From: Prevotella sp.
GTDB lineage: Bacteria > Bacteroidota > Bacteroidia > Bacteroidales > Bacteroidaceae
Direction of reading: 5' to 3'
Length of the DNA stretch: 64,000 nucleotides
NCBI GenBank assembly: GCA_017449495.1
Contig: JAFTFO010000033.1
Location: 1-64,000 of the forward strand
Shown: positions 40,658 to 50,381 of the stretch, in pieces
Numbering within the stretch: the first letter of the stretch is position 1
How the letters are laid out: each line of letters starts with the position of its first letter
Translations under genes and position numbers: made by a program
Notes under the pieces: generated by a model
The model's input: the letters and a program-made list of their open reading frames with translations, nothing else
Databases searched by the model: none
Told to the model about the DNA's origin: nothing

Positions 40658-43021
40658 TTATTCTGTCTTGATTCCTTCTATCGGATTCCTGGTGGCTATC
40701 CGGACTGTTTGTCCTAAAACGGACAGGACAATAATGAGGACAGCGATGCAGGCGGCCAAGAGAATAACCAGCCAAGGGAAGTCTATCTGATAATAGAAGT
40801 CCTGCAGATAGTATCTCATCACCTTTACACACACGGGGACGGCCACCACGACGGCAATCAGCGACAGCGCGATGAACGGCCATGACAGTTTCCATGCTGA
40901 TTCACGCACAGAGGCTCCCATAATCTTGCGAAGGGCTATCTCCTTGCTGTGCTGTTCGCAATAGTTGATGGACATGGCGAATAGGCCCAGTGCAGAGATG
41001 AGGATGGAGATGAACATGAAGCATAGAACAAGCTGCATGGTGTGACGCTCCGGGCTTAGGGCATCTTTCAAGTAGTCATCCACGTAGGTACAACTGAGTT
41101 CCTTGGGATAGCCGGTTAATTCTTTTGTCGTTTCCTGACAAACCTTCCGCACAGCAGCCAATGCATCCTCGCGGTCGCCTCTGACCTTGACGATTTGCCT
41201 CCATGCCCAGTCGTCGGGCCCCATCAGTTGAATCACATTGTGTCCGTCCTCAAACTTGGGCACATCGTTCGCCATTCCGACGCGGTAGTTCTCGACGATG
41301 CCACACACCTTGTATCTGGGTCGTATGATGATTTCTCCCGTCGTGCCCCCGTCATTGCCGTCGATACAAGGATGGGCATCCGTAATGCCGTAGTATTTTT
41401 TCGTATTGCGGTCTATCCAGCAGAGGCTGTCTGTCGGTGCGGCATATTGCTCTACGACCTTGAACCCCAAGAGGCGGAAGGCCGTGGTGTCCATACTCGA
41501 ATAGCAAATCCACGACTTGTTGCCCTCGGCATCGACCAGACCGTTGTACGATGGTCCGAAGGGGATGCTACCCGCCCTACCGACAGCCTCCACTTGAGGA
41601 AGCGAAAGCAGACGTTGACGGAGGATTTCCTGCCGTTCGGGCTTGTAGCCTATGTCCCATGCCTCGACATATATCAGCCCGTCAGTCTCATAGCCCATAG
41701 GCAGAGACAGCAGGTGGTGCATCTGAAGGGTCATCGTGATGGCAACGGCTATCAGGGTCATGCTGATGATGTTCTGCACGATGATGAAGACCTTGCTGAA
41801 CACCATCTTGTTCTTGAGTTGGAAGGTGCCCTTCACCACATCTAAGGGCTTGAACTGAAGCACGAGTGCAGAAGGCAGTATGCTGGACACCAAAGCAAGG
41901 ACAAGCAGGAGGCCGACACCCGTCAGCAGCATCCGTCCGTCGGGCATGAGCGGGATGCTCGTCGCCAGCCATTCTTCGAACAGCGGATGGAACAGACAGG
42001 CTACAAAGATTCCCAGAAAGAAACAGCTCGACGTGAATAGCAGTGCCTCCTTGAAATAGCGGAAGCGTATGCCCGCCACCTGCTCGCCCAGCATGCGCCG
42101 CATGGTCATCTCTTTGGCACGCTTGCCTGTCAGGGCAACGGTGAGGTTCACGTAGTTGAAACAGGCAGAAACCAGCAGGACGAAGGCCACGAGCAGCAGC
42201 ACATCAACCAGCATCCTGTTCCCGCTTTTAATATCGCTGTAAGTTTTTATAGGCGAGAAATAGACCTTGTCGAAGCGCGTCAGCGTTGAGCCCCACAGCA
42301 TGTTACCCGTACTGTTGTCCTCAGAATAGAAATTCGGCCAGTATTCCACATATTTCTTGAGTAGTTTGCCGGCCAGAACCTCATTGTCCGTACCAGGGCG
42401 AAGCGTCAGAAAGGTCAGCGTATTGCCGAAGTTGTCCATGCGCTGATAGTAGTTGTAGGCCTGCTTGATGCTGAAGAACAGGTCGGTAGGCTTGAACAGG
42501 TCCTTTCGACCGAAATCTTCCACGACCCCACAGACGGTGAAGATCTTGTCACCAGCCTTCAACCGCTTGCCTACGGGTTCCTCTCCTGCGAAAGCCTTAC
42601 GGGCAAACGACTCCGATACGATGACCTCATCCTCGTTCGTCAGTACTCGTTCCCGAGGACACCCTGACAGTTTGTAGTCGAACAACTGGAAGAAGGTGGA
42701 GTCGATATATACCGATTTCACGTTAAAGTAATCGTCCCCCACTGTGACATCCTGTTCCATACCGTTTGCCAAGCGCGTCCAAGTGCCAATCTCGGGAAAC
42801 TGGTGAAAGAATTCAACTGGCGTGTCGAGTGTCATGCCAAACATGTCGCCGGTGCCCAGCACATAGATCTTGTCGGCATCCTTGATGTTCTTACCTACAC
42901 TGTATTCAGCCTTGGCATATGACAGCAGCAGGATAATGAATCCCAACGCAAACGCCATCCCGAATGCCTCGATAAGCGTATAAGTTCTGTTTCTTGACAG
43001 GAATTTGAAATAACTCTTCAT
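40658..43021 (-). CDS. MacB-type double-FtsX ABC permease (paralogue 2)
   Basis: This 787-residue permease has the same architecture as paralogues 1 and 3 (N-terminal TM, MacB_PCD, FtsX, TM, periplasmic region, FtsX). It is clearly diverged: FtsX motifs are GKRAKEMTMRRMLGEQV and CEQHSKEIALRKIMGASV. The periplasmic domains share little sequence with its sisters, suggesting a different substrate or partner. It ends FGxxIATRNPIEGIKTE-like, keeping the NP-E-IKTE tail common to all three. It is driven from regulon site C. Confidence 0.9.
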   Translation of the reverse strand: MKSYFKFLSRNRTYTLIEAFGMAFALGFIILLLSYAKAEYSVGKNIKDADKIYVLGTGDMFGMTLDTPVEFFHQFPEIGTWTRLANGMEQDVTVGDDYFNVKSVYIDSTFFQLFDYKLSGCPRERVLTNEDEVIVSESFARKAFAGEEPVGKRLKAGDKIFTVCGVVEDFGRKDLFKPTDLFFSIKQAYNYYQRMDNFGNTLTFLTLRPGTDNEVLAGKLLKKYVEYWPNFYSEDNSTGNMLWGSTLTRFDKVYFSPIKTYSDIKSGNRMLVDVLLLVAFVLLVSACFNYVNLTVALTGKRAKEMTMRRMLGEQVAGIRFRYFKEALLFTSSCFFLGIFVACLFHPLFEEWLATSIPLMPDGRMLLTGVGLLLVLALVSSILPSALVLQFKPLDVVKGTFQLKNKMVFSKVFIIVQNIISMTLIAVAITMTLQMHHLLSLPMGYETDGLIYVEAWDIGYKPERQEILRQRLLSLPQVEAVGRAGSIPFGPSYNGLVDAEGNKSWICYSSMDTTAFRLLGFKVVEQYAAPTDSLCWIDRNTKKYYGITDAHPCIDGNDGGTTGEIIIRPRYKVCGIVENYRVGMANDVPKFEDGHNVIQLMGPDDWAWRQIVKVRGDREDALAAVRKVCQETTKELTGYPKELSCTYVDDYLKDALSPERHTMQLVLCFMFISILISALGLFAMSINYCEQHSKEIALRKIMGASVRESAWKLSWPFIALSLIAVVVAVPVCVKVMRYYLQDFYYQIDFPWLVILLAACIAVLIIVLSVLGQTVRIATRNPIEGIKTE

Positions 43022-43044
43022 ACTTCATTCTTTTTTTTCTGATG

Positions 43045-43141
43045 CAAAGTTACGGCAGAAAAACGAATCCGCCAAGACTTTCGGCCCTGGCGGATGCAGA
43101 TTGTCTAAAAAATAGACACCTGAGCGTATGATTATTAGACA
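43045..43141 (-). promoter_or_regulatory. Regulon site C: FtsX paralogue 2 promoter and operators
   Basis: The minus-strand box TAACTTTG is at 43045-43052. TGTCTAAAAAATAGACA (one mismatch) is at 43102-43118, again 50 bases past the box. TTAGACA of the second site lies at 43135-43141. The CCGCC/GGCGG inverted repeat is conserved between them. Confidence 0.85.
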
Positions 43142-43157
43142 GTCGGTACCTATGAGG

Positions 43158-44303
43158 TCAGCCGAATGTCCGTTTCAGCCAAAGATCGAGAAACCGATCA
43201 TAGACAATGTAGCCTTTAGATGTTTGATAGACGAGGTCTTTATCCTTCAACACAGTGAGTGCCTTCTTTATGCTGCTGGCACTTGGCAACTCATGCTTAC
43301 GGATGAAATCATTGGCCTGTAGCTGTGCCACGCAACTGTCCTTAGCGATAGCTTTAAGGAGGTTGCGTTGATTGTCAGTCAGGAATGTCATCACCATCTC
43401 ATACTGACTTGACTTGTCGTTAAGAATACTCAGAATGGCCCCTCGCACTTGCTGATAGTCTGCGACATGACGCTCCGTCTCGTAGAGGCGGTTCAGTACA
43501 GACTGGAGATACCATGTATAGCCGTCGAACAGACTGTATAATTGCTGGAACACTTCTCTGCTAAAAGACCCCTTCTTTCCTTCGAACCATCGCGAGGCAA
43601 AGTCGTAGTAAACTTCTTCATGCAGTGGCAGGAGGGTCATCATGGCTGTACTTTGATAGAAGGGTCGCTTTGGCGAGCCAAATATCTCATACATGAGGTG
43701 CTGTTTGCTACCGGAGAAAACGAAGTGGACATTGTGGATGAACTGGATATATGATCTTAATAGTGCTTCCGTGCCTTGTTCTGGATAATCAGTGATGGTT
43801 TGAAACTCATCGATGGCCACATAAACCTCCTTGCCACTCTGGTTGAGATAATCGAAAATGCTCTTCACCGTATACTCGGTGTTCGAGCGCTCAATGGCGA
43901 CAGAAACTGTGGGGTTTCCCGTCACTGGGTCAGGACTGATGGTTGGCCGCCAGTGGCTGAAGTAGTTCAGCACCTTTACTATCGGCGTTCGTGTGTCAAG
44001 CAGTCGTTCTTCCACAATCGCCTTGCCCAGCGTCTGTACAAAGTCGTACTGATTCTGAGTGTGGAAAATGTCGATATAAATGCATACAGCGTCCTTGTCC
44101 TGCTGCTTTATGCGGTTAAAGGCATGACTGATAAGTCCCGTTTTCCCGATTTTTCTTGGGGAAACGAGTGTGGTATTGCGCCCATTTCGGAGATTGGAGA
44201 TTAACTCTTCTGTCTCTTCTGCTCTGTCGCAGAAATATTCCGGACCCTCATATCCTTCGTAAATAAAGGGGTTTCTGGGTTTAAATACATGTTTCTTAGC
44301 CAT
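43158..44303 (-). CDS. Archaeal-type AAA ATPase (ATPase_2/STAND-like)
   Basis: This 381-residue P-loop ATPase has Walker A SPRKIGKTGL (48-57), Walker B VYVAIDEFQ (160-168) and a sensor-like segment FVFSGSKQHLM. A C-terminal winged helix (~320-381) with LPSASSIKKALTVLKDKDLV follows. The family (Pfam ATPase_2, DUF234-type relatives) is abundant in Bacteroidales and of largely unknown role, sometimes linked to selfish or defence loci. It lies between two transporter permease genes, with its own TATCTTTG box at 44359-44366, and no partner gene is adjacent. Confidence 0.85.
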   Translation of the reverse strand: MAKKHVFKPRNPFIYEGYEGPEYFCDRAEETEELISNLRNGRNTTLVSPRKIGKTGLISHAFNRIKQQDKDAVCIYIDIFHTQNQYDFVQTLGKAIVEERLLDTRTPIVKVLNYFSHWRPTISPDPVTGNPTVSVAIERSNTEYTVKSIFDYLNQSGKEVYVAIDEFQTITDYPEQGTEALLRSYIQFIHNVHFVFSGSKQHLMYEIFGSPKRPFYQSTAMMTLLPLHEEVYYDFASRWFEGKKGSFSREVFQQLYSLFDGYTWYLQSVLNRLYETERHVADYQQVRGAILSILNDKSSQYEMVMTFLTDNQRNLLKAIAKDSCVAQLQANDFIRKHELPSASSIKKALTVLKDKDLVYQTSKGYIVYDRFLDLWLKRTFG

Positions 44304-44358
44304 TGTCTTTATCGTACTTTTAGTATTTTACTTTTGGTGTGATACCATTTGTGCGATG

Positions 44359-44366
44359 CAAAGATA
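44359..44366 (-). promoter_or_regulatory. -7 box of the AAA ATPase gene
   Basis: Minus strand TATCTTTG followed by CATCGC, 55 bases before the ATG at 44303. No regulon operator is present here, which separates this gene from the transporter regulon. Confidence 0.6.
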
Positions 44367-44396
44367 CAACAAACAACTGAAACAAACAAATATTTT

Positions 44397-44430
44397 GGGC
44401 GAAATCTTCCTTTTAGGGTAGATTTCGCCC
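44397..44430 (-). terminator. Terminator after FtsX paralogue 3
   Basis: GGGCGAAATCT (44397-44407) pairs with AGATTTCGCCC (44420-44430), immediately beyond the stop at 44437. It is the same stem sequence as that following paralogue 2. Confidence 0.75.
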
Positions 44431-44436
44431 GTTATA

Positions 44437-46806
44437 CTATTCGGTCTTGATGCTTTCGACGGGATTGGTGCGGACGGCCTTGATGATCTGGAGGCCGACG
44501 GAGAGGACGGCGACCAGGAGGGCGAAGGCGCAGGTAGCGGCGAAGATCCAGGGACTGAGCGCGATGCGATACGAGAAGTTGGTGAGCCAGTCGCGCATGA
44601 TGTACCACGAGAGCGGCACGGCGATGACGAACGACAGCAGCAACGGTGAACAGAAGATGCGCAGCATCAGCACCATCACCTCGCCCGATGTCGAGCCCAT
44701 AATCTTTCGGATGCCTATCTCCTTCTGCCGCTGACGGATAAAGAAGAGCGACATGCCGACGTAGCCCATCACGGAGATGATGACGGCAATGATGGTGAAG
44801 AGCGTGATAATCTTCAGCGTGTTCTGCTGGTCCTCGAAGGTTTCTGCGATACCCTCTTCCAGACTGCTGACGTACCACTGCAGGGCTTCCTCTGGGACGC
44901 CCAGTTCTCTTATCATTTCGATGAAGGCTGCCTTCGCCTGCTTGTCACCGTTTGTCTTGACCAGGAAGTTGGGATTTTCCACATGCTCCTGCACACGGAT
45001 GGCAAAGGGCTCTGCTTCCGTCAGCACGTTGATGCGATGGAAGTCCTTGAGGATGCCCCTGATGGGAGCCGTCTCGTCTTTTCCCCAGACCATCTCGCGG
45101 TCATCATCCGTCAACTCCAACCGGCGCTTGGCATCCTCGTTCAGATAATAGCCATTGCTGGTGTTGCCGTAGTCTTTGAGAATGTCCAGTCCGTAGAGGG
45201 CGAAGGCAGTCGAGTCCAGATCGGTCAGAAACAGGCTTGTCAGTTTGTCGCCGTTCGTGATACTCCTTATGCTACTGCTGTAGGTGACAAAGGTTGTTCC
45301 GCTATACTCACCAATGCGCTCCACGAAAGGCATCTTCTCCAACAGATTCCTCACCGTCTGGCTCTTACCCTCGGGCGTGTTCACATAATAGAGCCGTTCC
45401 GTATTGAAGCCTAAGGGGGCATGTATGAGATGGTTGAGTTGCAGCCAGATGACGAGAGCCGAGGTGAGCATGGTGACCGTAACGATATTCTGCACAATGA
45501 TGAACAGCCGCCCCATCACCATCTTGGAGTGATAGCGGAAGTTGCCCTTCACGATGTCGATGGGCTGGAAGCGGGAAATCTGATACGAGGGCATGATGCC
45601 GGAGACGATGCCCACCAGCAGGATGAAACCGAGGCAGACACTCACCGTGCCGACGCTAACATCGTTGAGCAGGGCAATCTTGCCTCTGAAGAGTTCGGCC
45701 GCATCGTCCTGGAAGCAGAGCGCCAAGGCAAGGCCCATGAGGAAGGCAACGGCTATCATCAGCGTCGACTCTGCTATCAGTTTCAGCGAGATCTGGCGCT
45801 GACTGCTGCCAAAGAGTCTGCGCGTAGCCATCTCTTTGGCGCGGAAGCCTGTATTCGCCACCGTCAGGTTGATGTAGTTGCTGACGGCGAAGAACAGGAT
45901 GGCCAATACGGCGGCCAGCAGGATGCGGAGCCGCGTCTTGTCACCTTTCTGCATGCCGTAGCCATTGTTCTGCGGCGCAAACATGATGTCTGTCAGCGGT
46001 GTTGCTATGAACTCTTGATTGTCCATGTGTGTCCACATGTAGTTCTTGGCCAGATGGTCTTCAATCACTTTCTTCTTGCCATCAAGTGTCGCATTAGGAC
46101 GCAACATGAAAAATGCTTTGCAGGCTCCTGTACTGCTATATGCGAAAGAATGGGGCCTGAGCGTATAGCCCATCACCTGAGGGAAACGCTCCATGCTGGC
46201 AATGAGTTGCGTCTCATTGGGCAGCACCGTACGGTCGAAATCCTTCACGATGCCGCTAACGGTATAGACCAGCGTCGAGTCGTAGGGATCTTCATTGTTC
46301 ATGAAGACAGAGCGGTCTCCCACAATCTGCAACGACTCGCCAATAGGATCCTTCCCGCCAAAGAGCCGCTGGGCCAGCCTTTCGGTGATGACGCACTTGT
46401 CTGGTGCGTCGAGTACTGTCCGCCGGTCTCCCTTCGTTAATTCGAAATCGAAGAAACGGAAGAAGGTGGAGTCTGCCAGCATGATGATGCCGTTCTCCTT
46501 ATCCCCTTCCTTCACCTCTCGTTGACCGTACTTTATACGGCCTCTCTGACTCATCACACAGCAGGTCTGTTCTATTTCCGGGCATATCTCCTTGATCTCT
46601 TGTGCCGCTTGCGGCCACATAAAGAAGTCCTCGCCACTACCCGTCAGGTAGATGCGGTCGGCATTCTTGTGCCACGAGTCGATACTATATTGCCGCCATG
46701 CATAATCGCCCATCAGGATGATGAACATCAGCGATACCACCAGACCCGCTATATTAATAAAGGTGTAGGCCTTGTTACGAGATAGAAACTTGAAATAACT
46801 CTTCAT
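44437..46806 (-). CDS. MacB-type double-FtsX ABC permease (paralogue 3)
   Basis: This 789-residue permease is a close sister of paralogue 1. Domain layout is the same: TM 12-38, MacB_PCD, FtsX with FRAKEMATRRLFGSSQRQ, TM, periplasmic domain, FtsX with RQKEIGIRKIMGSTSGEV. The last ~130 residues are nearly identical to paralogue 1 at the protein level, while the periplasmic parts differ more. That pattern fits duplication followed by diversification of the substrate- or partner-facing domain. The ATG at 46806 is used because it matches the sisters' MKSYFKFLSRNKAYTF start; a longer frame exists but would include the promoter. Confidence 0.92.
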   Translation of the reverse strand: MKSYFKFLSRNKAYTFINIAGLVVSLMFIILMGDYAWRQYSIDSWHKNADRIYLTGSGEDFFMWPQAAQEIKEICPEIEQTCCVMSQRGRIKYGQREVKEGDKENGIIMLADSTFFRFFDFELTKGDRRTVLDAPDKCVITERLAQRLFGGKDPIGESLQIVGDRSVFMNNEDPYDSTLVYTVSGIVKDFDRTVLPNETQLIASMERFPQVMGYTLRPHSFAYSSTGACKAFFMLRPNATLDGKKKVIEDHLAKNYMWTHMDNQEFIATPLTDIMFAPQNNGYGMQKGDKTRLRILLAAVLAILFFAVSNYINLTVANTGFRAKEMATRRLFGSSQRQISLKLIAESTLMIAVAFLMGLALALCFQDDAAELFRGKIALLNDVSVGTVSVCLGFILLVGIVSGIMPSYQISRFQPIDIVKGNFRYHSKMVMGRLFIIVQNIVTVTMLTSALVIWLQLNHLIHAPLGFNTERLYYVNTPEGKSQTVRNLLEKMPFVERIGEYSGTTFVTYSSSIRSITNGDKLTSLFLTDLDSTAFALYGLDILKDYGNTSNGYYLNEDAKRRLELTDDDREMVWGKDETAPIRGILKDFHRINVLTEAEPFAIRVQEHVENPNFLVKTNGDKQAKAAFIEMIRELGVPEEALQWYVSSLEEGIAETFEDQQNTLKIITLFTIIAVIISVMGYVGMSLFFIRQRQKEIGIRKIMGSTSGEVMVLMLRIFCSPLLLSFVIAVPLSWYIMRDWLTNFSYRIALSPWIFAATCAFALLVAVLSVGLQIIKAVRTNPVESIKTE

Positions 46807-46829
46807 AATCTTCTTTGTTTTTTCTTTTG

Positions 46830-46926
46830 CAAAGGTACGGCAGAAAAACGAATCCGCCAAGACTTTCGGCACTGGCGGATGCAGATTGTCTAAAAATTAG
46901 ACACCCGAGCGTATGAATTTTAGACA
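46830..46926 (-). promoter_or_regulatory. Regulon site D: FtsX paralogue 3 promoter and operators
   Basis: The minus-strand box TACCTTTG is at 46830-46837. TGTCTAAAAATTAGACA is at 46887-46903, 50 bases past the box, with TTAGACA of the second site at 46920-46926. The CCGCC/GGCGG inverted repeat lies between. Confidence 0.85.
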
Positions 46927-47733
46927 CTAATTCTTCTCGGTCATGTATTTCCAATAGCGACGGGGCATGTCGTTGAGTTGTTTACGAGGATTCAGACGCT
47001 CACGGATGCAGATGGCCTTGAAATAGGTGCGCCAGAGATCCTGCAACAGTTGATCGTCGCTGCTGAGCACGGATTCATCGAGTTTGCCGTTAACTAAACT
47101 GAAAGGAACGGCCGATTCATCTTCGAAAGTGATGCGAACAACCTGATGGTCAATTCCCGACCTGCGGTCGCCTACCGGTTGCCTTTCGTAGTAATAACCA
47201 TAGTGACGGCGGGCATCGTAGATGAGCCAAGGCTGGTCGTTGAAACGATCCTGAAAGTGGTCGATGACCAAGGGGAGCACGTTGTGGTCAGGGCTGACGA
47301 CGCCGAGGTAGGTGCCGTCCTTCGCTTTCTGGAAACGGATGAACTGCTTCATGCGGAGTTGCTCGTGGAGCACACGGCGGGCGATGTTTGTCACGGCCAG
47401 CACGTCTGGGTCGGCGAAGTTACGTTCAGTCCCGTGACCGACAGCAAACACCTTACAGATATAGCGGAACATCGGCGCCCAGAGTTCTGGCAGTTCCGAC
47501 AGCCAACTGACAGAGATCAGTTTCATGGCCTCGTGTGACAGGTGCCGCTCCAATCCCGCCCACACTCGCCGGGCCTTTTCCTCATCAGTATGCACGGTAT
47601 AGGCACGCTCACAGAACAGGGGCAGCGCATCACCCTCGGTGAGTACCGTCTCTGGCTGCTCGTGCAGGGCAAAGGCATCGAACACGGCTGTCAGCAGCCC
47701 GTCGATTGTTCCGTCGAAGAGGTAGATGGTCAT
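46927..47733 (-). CDS. TIGR03915/DUF4130-type DNA-repair-associated protein
   Basis: This 268-residue protein matches the family found next to a radical-SAM partner. Visible features include YLFDGTIDGLLTAVFDAF at the N-terminus, MKQFIRFQKAKDGTYLGVVSPDHNVLPLV with DHFQDRF, and a C-terminal ERLNPRKQLNDMPRRYWKYMTE. The C-terminal part resembles uracil-DNA-glycosylase-linked proteins, which led to its annotation as a probable DNA metabolism protein. The gene overlaps the radical-SAM gene by 4 bases (ATGA). Confidence 0.85.
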   Translation of the reverse strand: MTIYLFDGTIDGLLTAVFDAFALHEQPETVLTEGDALPLFCERAYTVHTDEEKARRVWAGLERHLSHEAMKLISVSWLSELPELWAPMFRYICKVFAVGHGTERNFADPDVLAVTNIARRVLHEQLRMKQFIRFQKAKDGTYLGVVSPDHNVLPLVIDHFQDRFNDQPWLIYDARRHYGYYYERQPVGDRRSGIDHQVVRITFEDESAVPFSLVNGKLDESVLSSDDQLLQDLWRTYFKAICIRERLNPRKQLNDMPRRYWKYMTEKN

Positions 47734-49019
47734 TCCTTAAAGTCGAGTTTCAGTTGCTGTTCCTCGGCCGCCCGTTTCTGTTGCGCCTTCGAGACCAACA
47801 GGGGGCGCAGGCGCTCAGGGTGCAATTCGTTGATGCCGACGATGGGCATCGAGTAACCGTCGGTCAGTTCACGACAGGTGATGAAGAACCTGGCCTTCTT
47901 CATCACCACGCCCATCTTCTTGAGGTCGAAAGAGGTGAGGTGGCTGAAACGGCGCGAGTTCACAATGAGCCAGGCCGACTTCGTGCCAAGCCCCGGCACA
48001 CGTAACAGTTGCTCGTAGTCGGCGGTATTGATGTCCACGGGGAAGGCCTCGGGGTGACGTAGTGCCCAGGCCAGTTTGGGGTCTATCTCTAAATCGAGGT
48101 TCGTGTGCAGATCGTCAACAATCTCTTCCACCTTGAAGTGGTAGAAACGCATCAGCCAGTCGGCCTGATAGAGACGGTTCTCACGAACGAGTGGTGGTTG
48201 CTTGAGAACGGGCAGACGGGGATCGTAGGTATTCACGCTGACGTAGCCCGAATAATACACGCGTCGCATCGTGGGCTGCCCGTAGAGCATCGACGACATT
48301 GTAAGAATGTCGCGGTCGGTCTCTTTCGTGGCACCTACAATCATCTGCGTCGACTGCCCGGCAGGCACGAAACGAGGCACATGGCGATACTTCCGACGGT
48401 CTTCCTTATTCTCCAGCACGCCCTGCTGGATCAACTTCATCGGCTGGAACACGCTCTTGTGGTCTTTCTCGGGTGCCAGCAACTTGAGCGACTCTTCCTT
48501 GGGTATCTCAATGTTTACACTCATGCGGTCGGCATAGCGCCCTGCCTCGTTGAGCAGTTCCTGCGAACAGCCGGGGATGCTCTTCAGATGGATATAGCCG
48601 TTGAAGCGGTGCACGGTGCGCAGATCGCGGGCAATGGCTGCCAGCCGTTCCATCGTGTAGTCAGGATTGCGTACCACACCACTCGACAGGAACAGCCCCT
48701 CGATATAGTTGCGCCGATAGAACTCCATCGTGATCTCCTCCAGTTCCGACACCGAGAGCGTGGCCCGCTTGATGTCGTTCGAGCGACGGTTGATACAGTA
48801 GGCACAGTCGTACATGCAGTAGTTGGTCAGCATCACCTTCAACAGGGAGATGCAGCGCCCGTCATCGGCAAAGGAGTGGCAGATGCCCACGCCGCCGACG
48901 GTGGAGCCTACCATGCCCTTCTTGCCGCTGCGCACGGTGCCACTCGACGAGCACGACACATCGTACTTCGCCGACTCTGCGAGTATCCGCAGGCGTTCCA
49001 TTGTCTTCTCCGTCAGCAT
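47730..49019 (-). CDS. Radical SAM protein, TIGR03916 type (DNA modification/repair)
   Basis: This 429-residue radical SAM enzyme has its cluster motif CMYDCAYC (Cys68, 72, 75). An additional Cys-containing GICHSFADDGRC segment precedes it. The C-terminal helix-hairpin-helix (VDINTADYEQLLRVPGLGTKSAWLI, ~330-355) suggests nucleic-acid binding. The pair with the DUF4130 protein is conserved in many bacteria and predicted, not proven, to act on DNA. TATCTTTG is at 49027-49034, directly before the start. Confidence 0.9.
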   Translation of the reverse strand: MLTEKTMERLRILAESAKYDVSCSSSGTVRSGKKGMVGSTVGGVGICHSFADDGRCISLLKVMLTNYCMYDCAYCINRRSNDIKRATLSVSELEEITMEFYRRNYIEGLFLSSGVVRNPDYTMERLAAIARDLRTVHRFNGYIHLKSIPGCSQELLNEAGRYADRMSVNIEIPKEESLKLLAPEKDHKSVFQPMKLIQQGVLENKEDRRKYRHVPRFVPAGQSTQMIVGATKETDRDILTMSSMLYGQPTMRRVYYSGYVSVNTYDPRLPVLKQPPLVRENRLYQADWLMRFYHFKVEEIVDDLHTNLDLEIDPKLAWALRHPEAFPVDINTADYEQLLRVPGLGTKSAWLIVNSRRFSHLTSFDLKKMGVVMKKARFFITCRELTDGYSMPIVGINELHPERLRPLLVSKAQQKRAAEEQQLKLDFKE

Positions 49020-49127
49020 GCAGGTGCAAAGATACGAAATTATTCATAATTCATCAAGCTTAATTCATAATTTTTTTGATAATCTGTGCAATCTGTGACT
49101 TTTTTTATTCCCTCTCAGGCCGACGCC

Positions 49128-50381
49128 TCATTTGAGGATCAGCACCTCGTTATCCTTGAAGGCCTCGTAGCCGCTGGAAACGACGCGCTCGCCAGGTTCC
49201 AGACCTTCCAGCACCTCGTAGTACTGCGGATTCTGTCGGCCAATGCGGATGCTGCGACGATAGGCTTTGGTGCCACTCTTGTCGAGCACGAAGATCCATT
49301 GGCCACCCGTTGTCTGGAAGAAGGTGCCGCGAGGGATGAGCACGGCCTGTTCGGGCTGGCCCAGTTCGAGGTCGATGTAATAGGTCTGGCCGCTTCGGAT
49401 CTGTTCAGGGCGCTCACCGCGGAACACGAAGTCACAACGGAACTTGCCCTCCCGTACCTCGGGATAGACCTTGCGCACTTGCAACTGGTACTGCTTATCA
49501 CCTCGCTGGAAGGTTGCCGTCAGCCCTTGGCGCACACGATCGATATAGTGCTCGTCGATCTGCGCCTGCACCTTATAGTCTGAGAGGTCGTTGATCTGTC
49601 CGATCTTCTGTCCAGCCTGCACACTCTGGCCCAGTTCCACGTCGAGCAGTCCTAACTCGCCGTCGATGGCTGAGCGCACTTCGAGTTTGTCCTTGCGCTG
49701 ACGAACCAGCACCACGTTGCGGCGCATGTTCTGCAGGTTGTCCTCCATCTGGTCCATCTGAACAGTTCGATAGAGCGAGTCCTGCTTCAGGCGCTTCGAC
49801 ACCAACGAGCGTTTCTTGGCCGAGAGTTGATAGTCCTCCTGCGACTGGACGAAGTCCTCCTGGCTGATAAGCTTCTCCTGATAGAGGCGACGGTTCTGCT
49901 CGTAGGTGCGCTGCTTGCGCTGGGTGTCCATATCCAACTGGGCCTGCTCCGTCTGATTGTTCAGACGATCCTGCTGCATGGCCACCTGCGTGTTCCTCAA
50001 CAGGTTCTGTTTCTCGGCCAGTTCAGCCTCTGCGTTCAGAATCTGCAGGTCGAGGTTCGAGTTGCTCAGGCGGACGATGACGTCGCCCTTCCTGACGGTA
50101 GTCCCTTCCTCGACCACCTTCTCCATCACGATGCCGCCTTCCTCGGGCGAGATCTGCACTACCTGAATAGGCATCACCTGGCCGTTGGTGCGCACATAGT
50201 CCTTGAACTCCGCACGGCTCACCTCGCTGACGGTCAGTTCGTCGGCACTCACCTTGAGTGTCGAGGCGTGATTGCCAAACAACACCCAACAAACTAAAAC
50301 CAGCAACAGGACTCCACCAGCCACGTAGGGATAATGCTTCTTCAACTGGAAACCCTTTTTCTTTTCAATTACTCTGTCCAT
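49128..50381 (-). CDS. HlyD-family membrane fusion protein
   Basis: This 417-residue periplasmic adaptor has one TM (~18-38), a lipoyl-like half (VRTNGQVMPIQVVQISPEEGGIVMEKVVEEGTTVRKGDVIVRL), a long coiled-coil hairpin (~110-235) with Gln-rich turns, the returning lipoyl half (EVRSAIDGELGLLDVELGQSVQAGQKIGQI) and a beta-barrel C-terminal part. It would bridge the inner-membrane FtsX permeases to TolC. It follows tolC with a 13-base overlap and shares its regulon promoter. Confidence 0.93.
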   Translation of the reverse strand: MDRVIEKKKGFQLKKHYPYVAGGVLLLVLVCWVLFGNHASTLKVSADELTVSEVSRAEFKDYVRTNGQVMPIQVVQISPEEGGIVMEKVVEEGTTVRKGDVIVRLSNSNLDLQILNAEAELAEKQNLLRNTQVAMQQDRLNNQTEQAQLDMDTQRKQRTYEQNRRLYQEKLISQEDFVQSQEDYQLSAKKRSLVSKRLKQDSLYRTVQMDQMEDNLQNMRRNVVLVRQRKDKLEVRSAIDGELGLLDVELGQSVQAGQKIGQINDLSDYKVQAQIDEHYIDRVRQGLTATFQRGDKQYQLQVRKVYPEVREGKFRCDFVFRGERPEQIRSGQTYYIDLELGQPEQAVLIPRGTFFQTTGGQWIFVLDKSGTKAYRRSIRIGRQNPQYYEVLEGLEPGERVVSSGYEAFKDNEVLILK

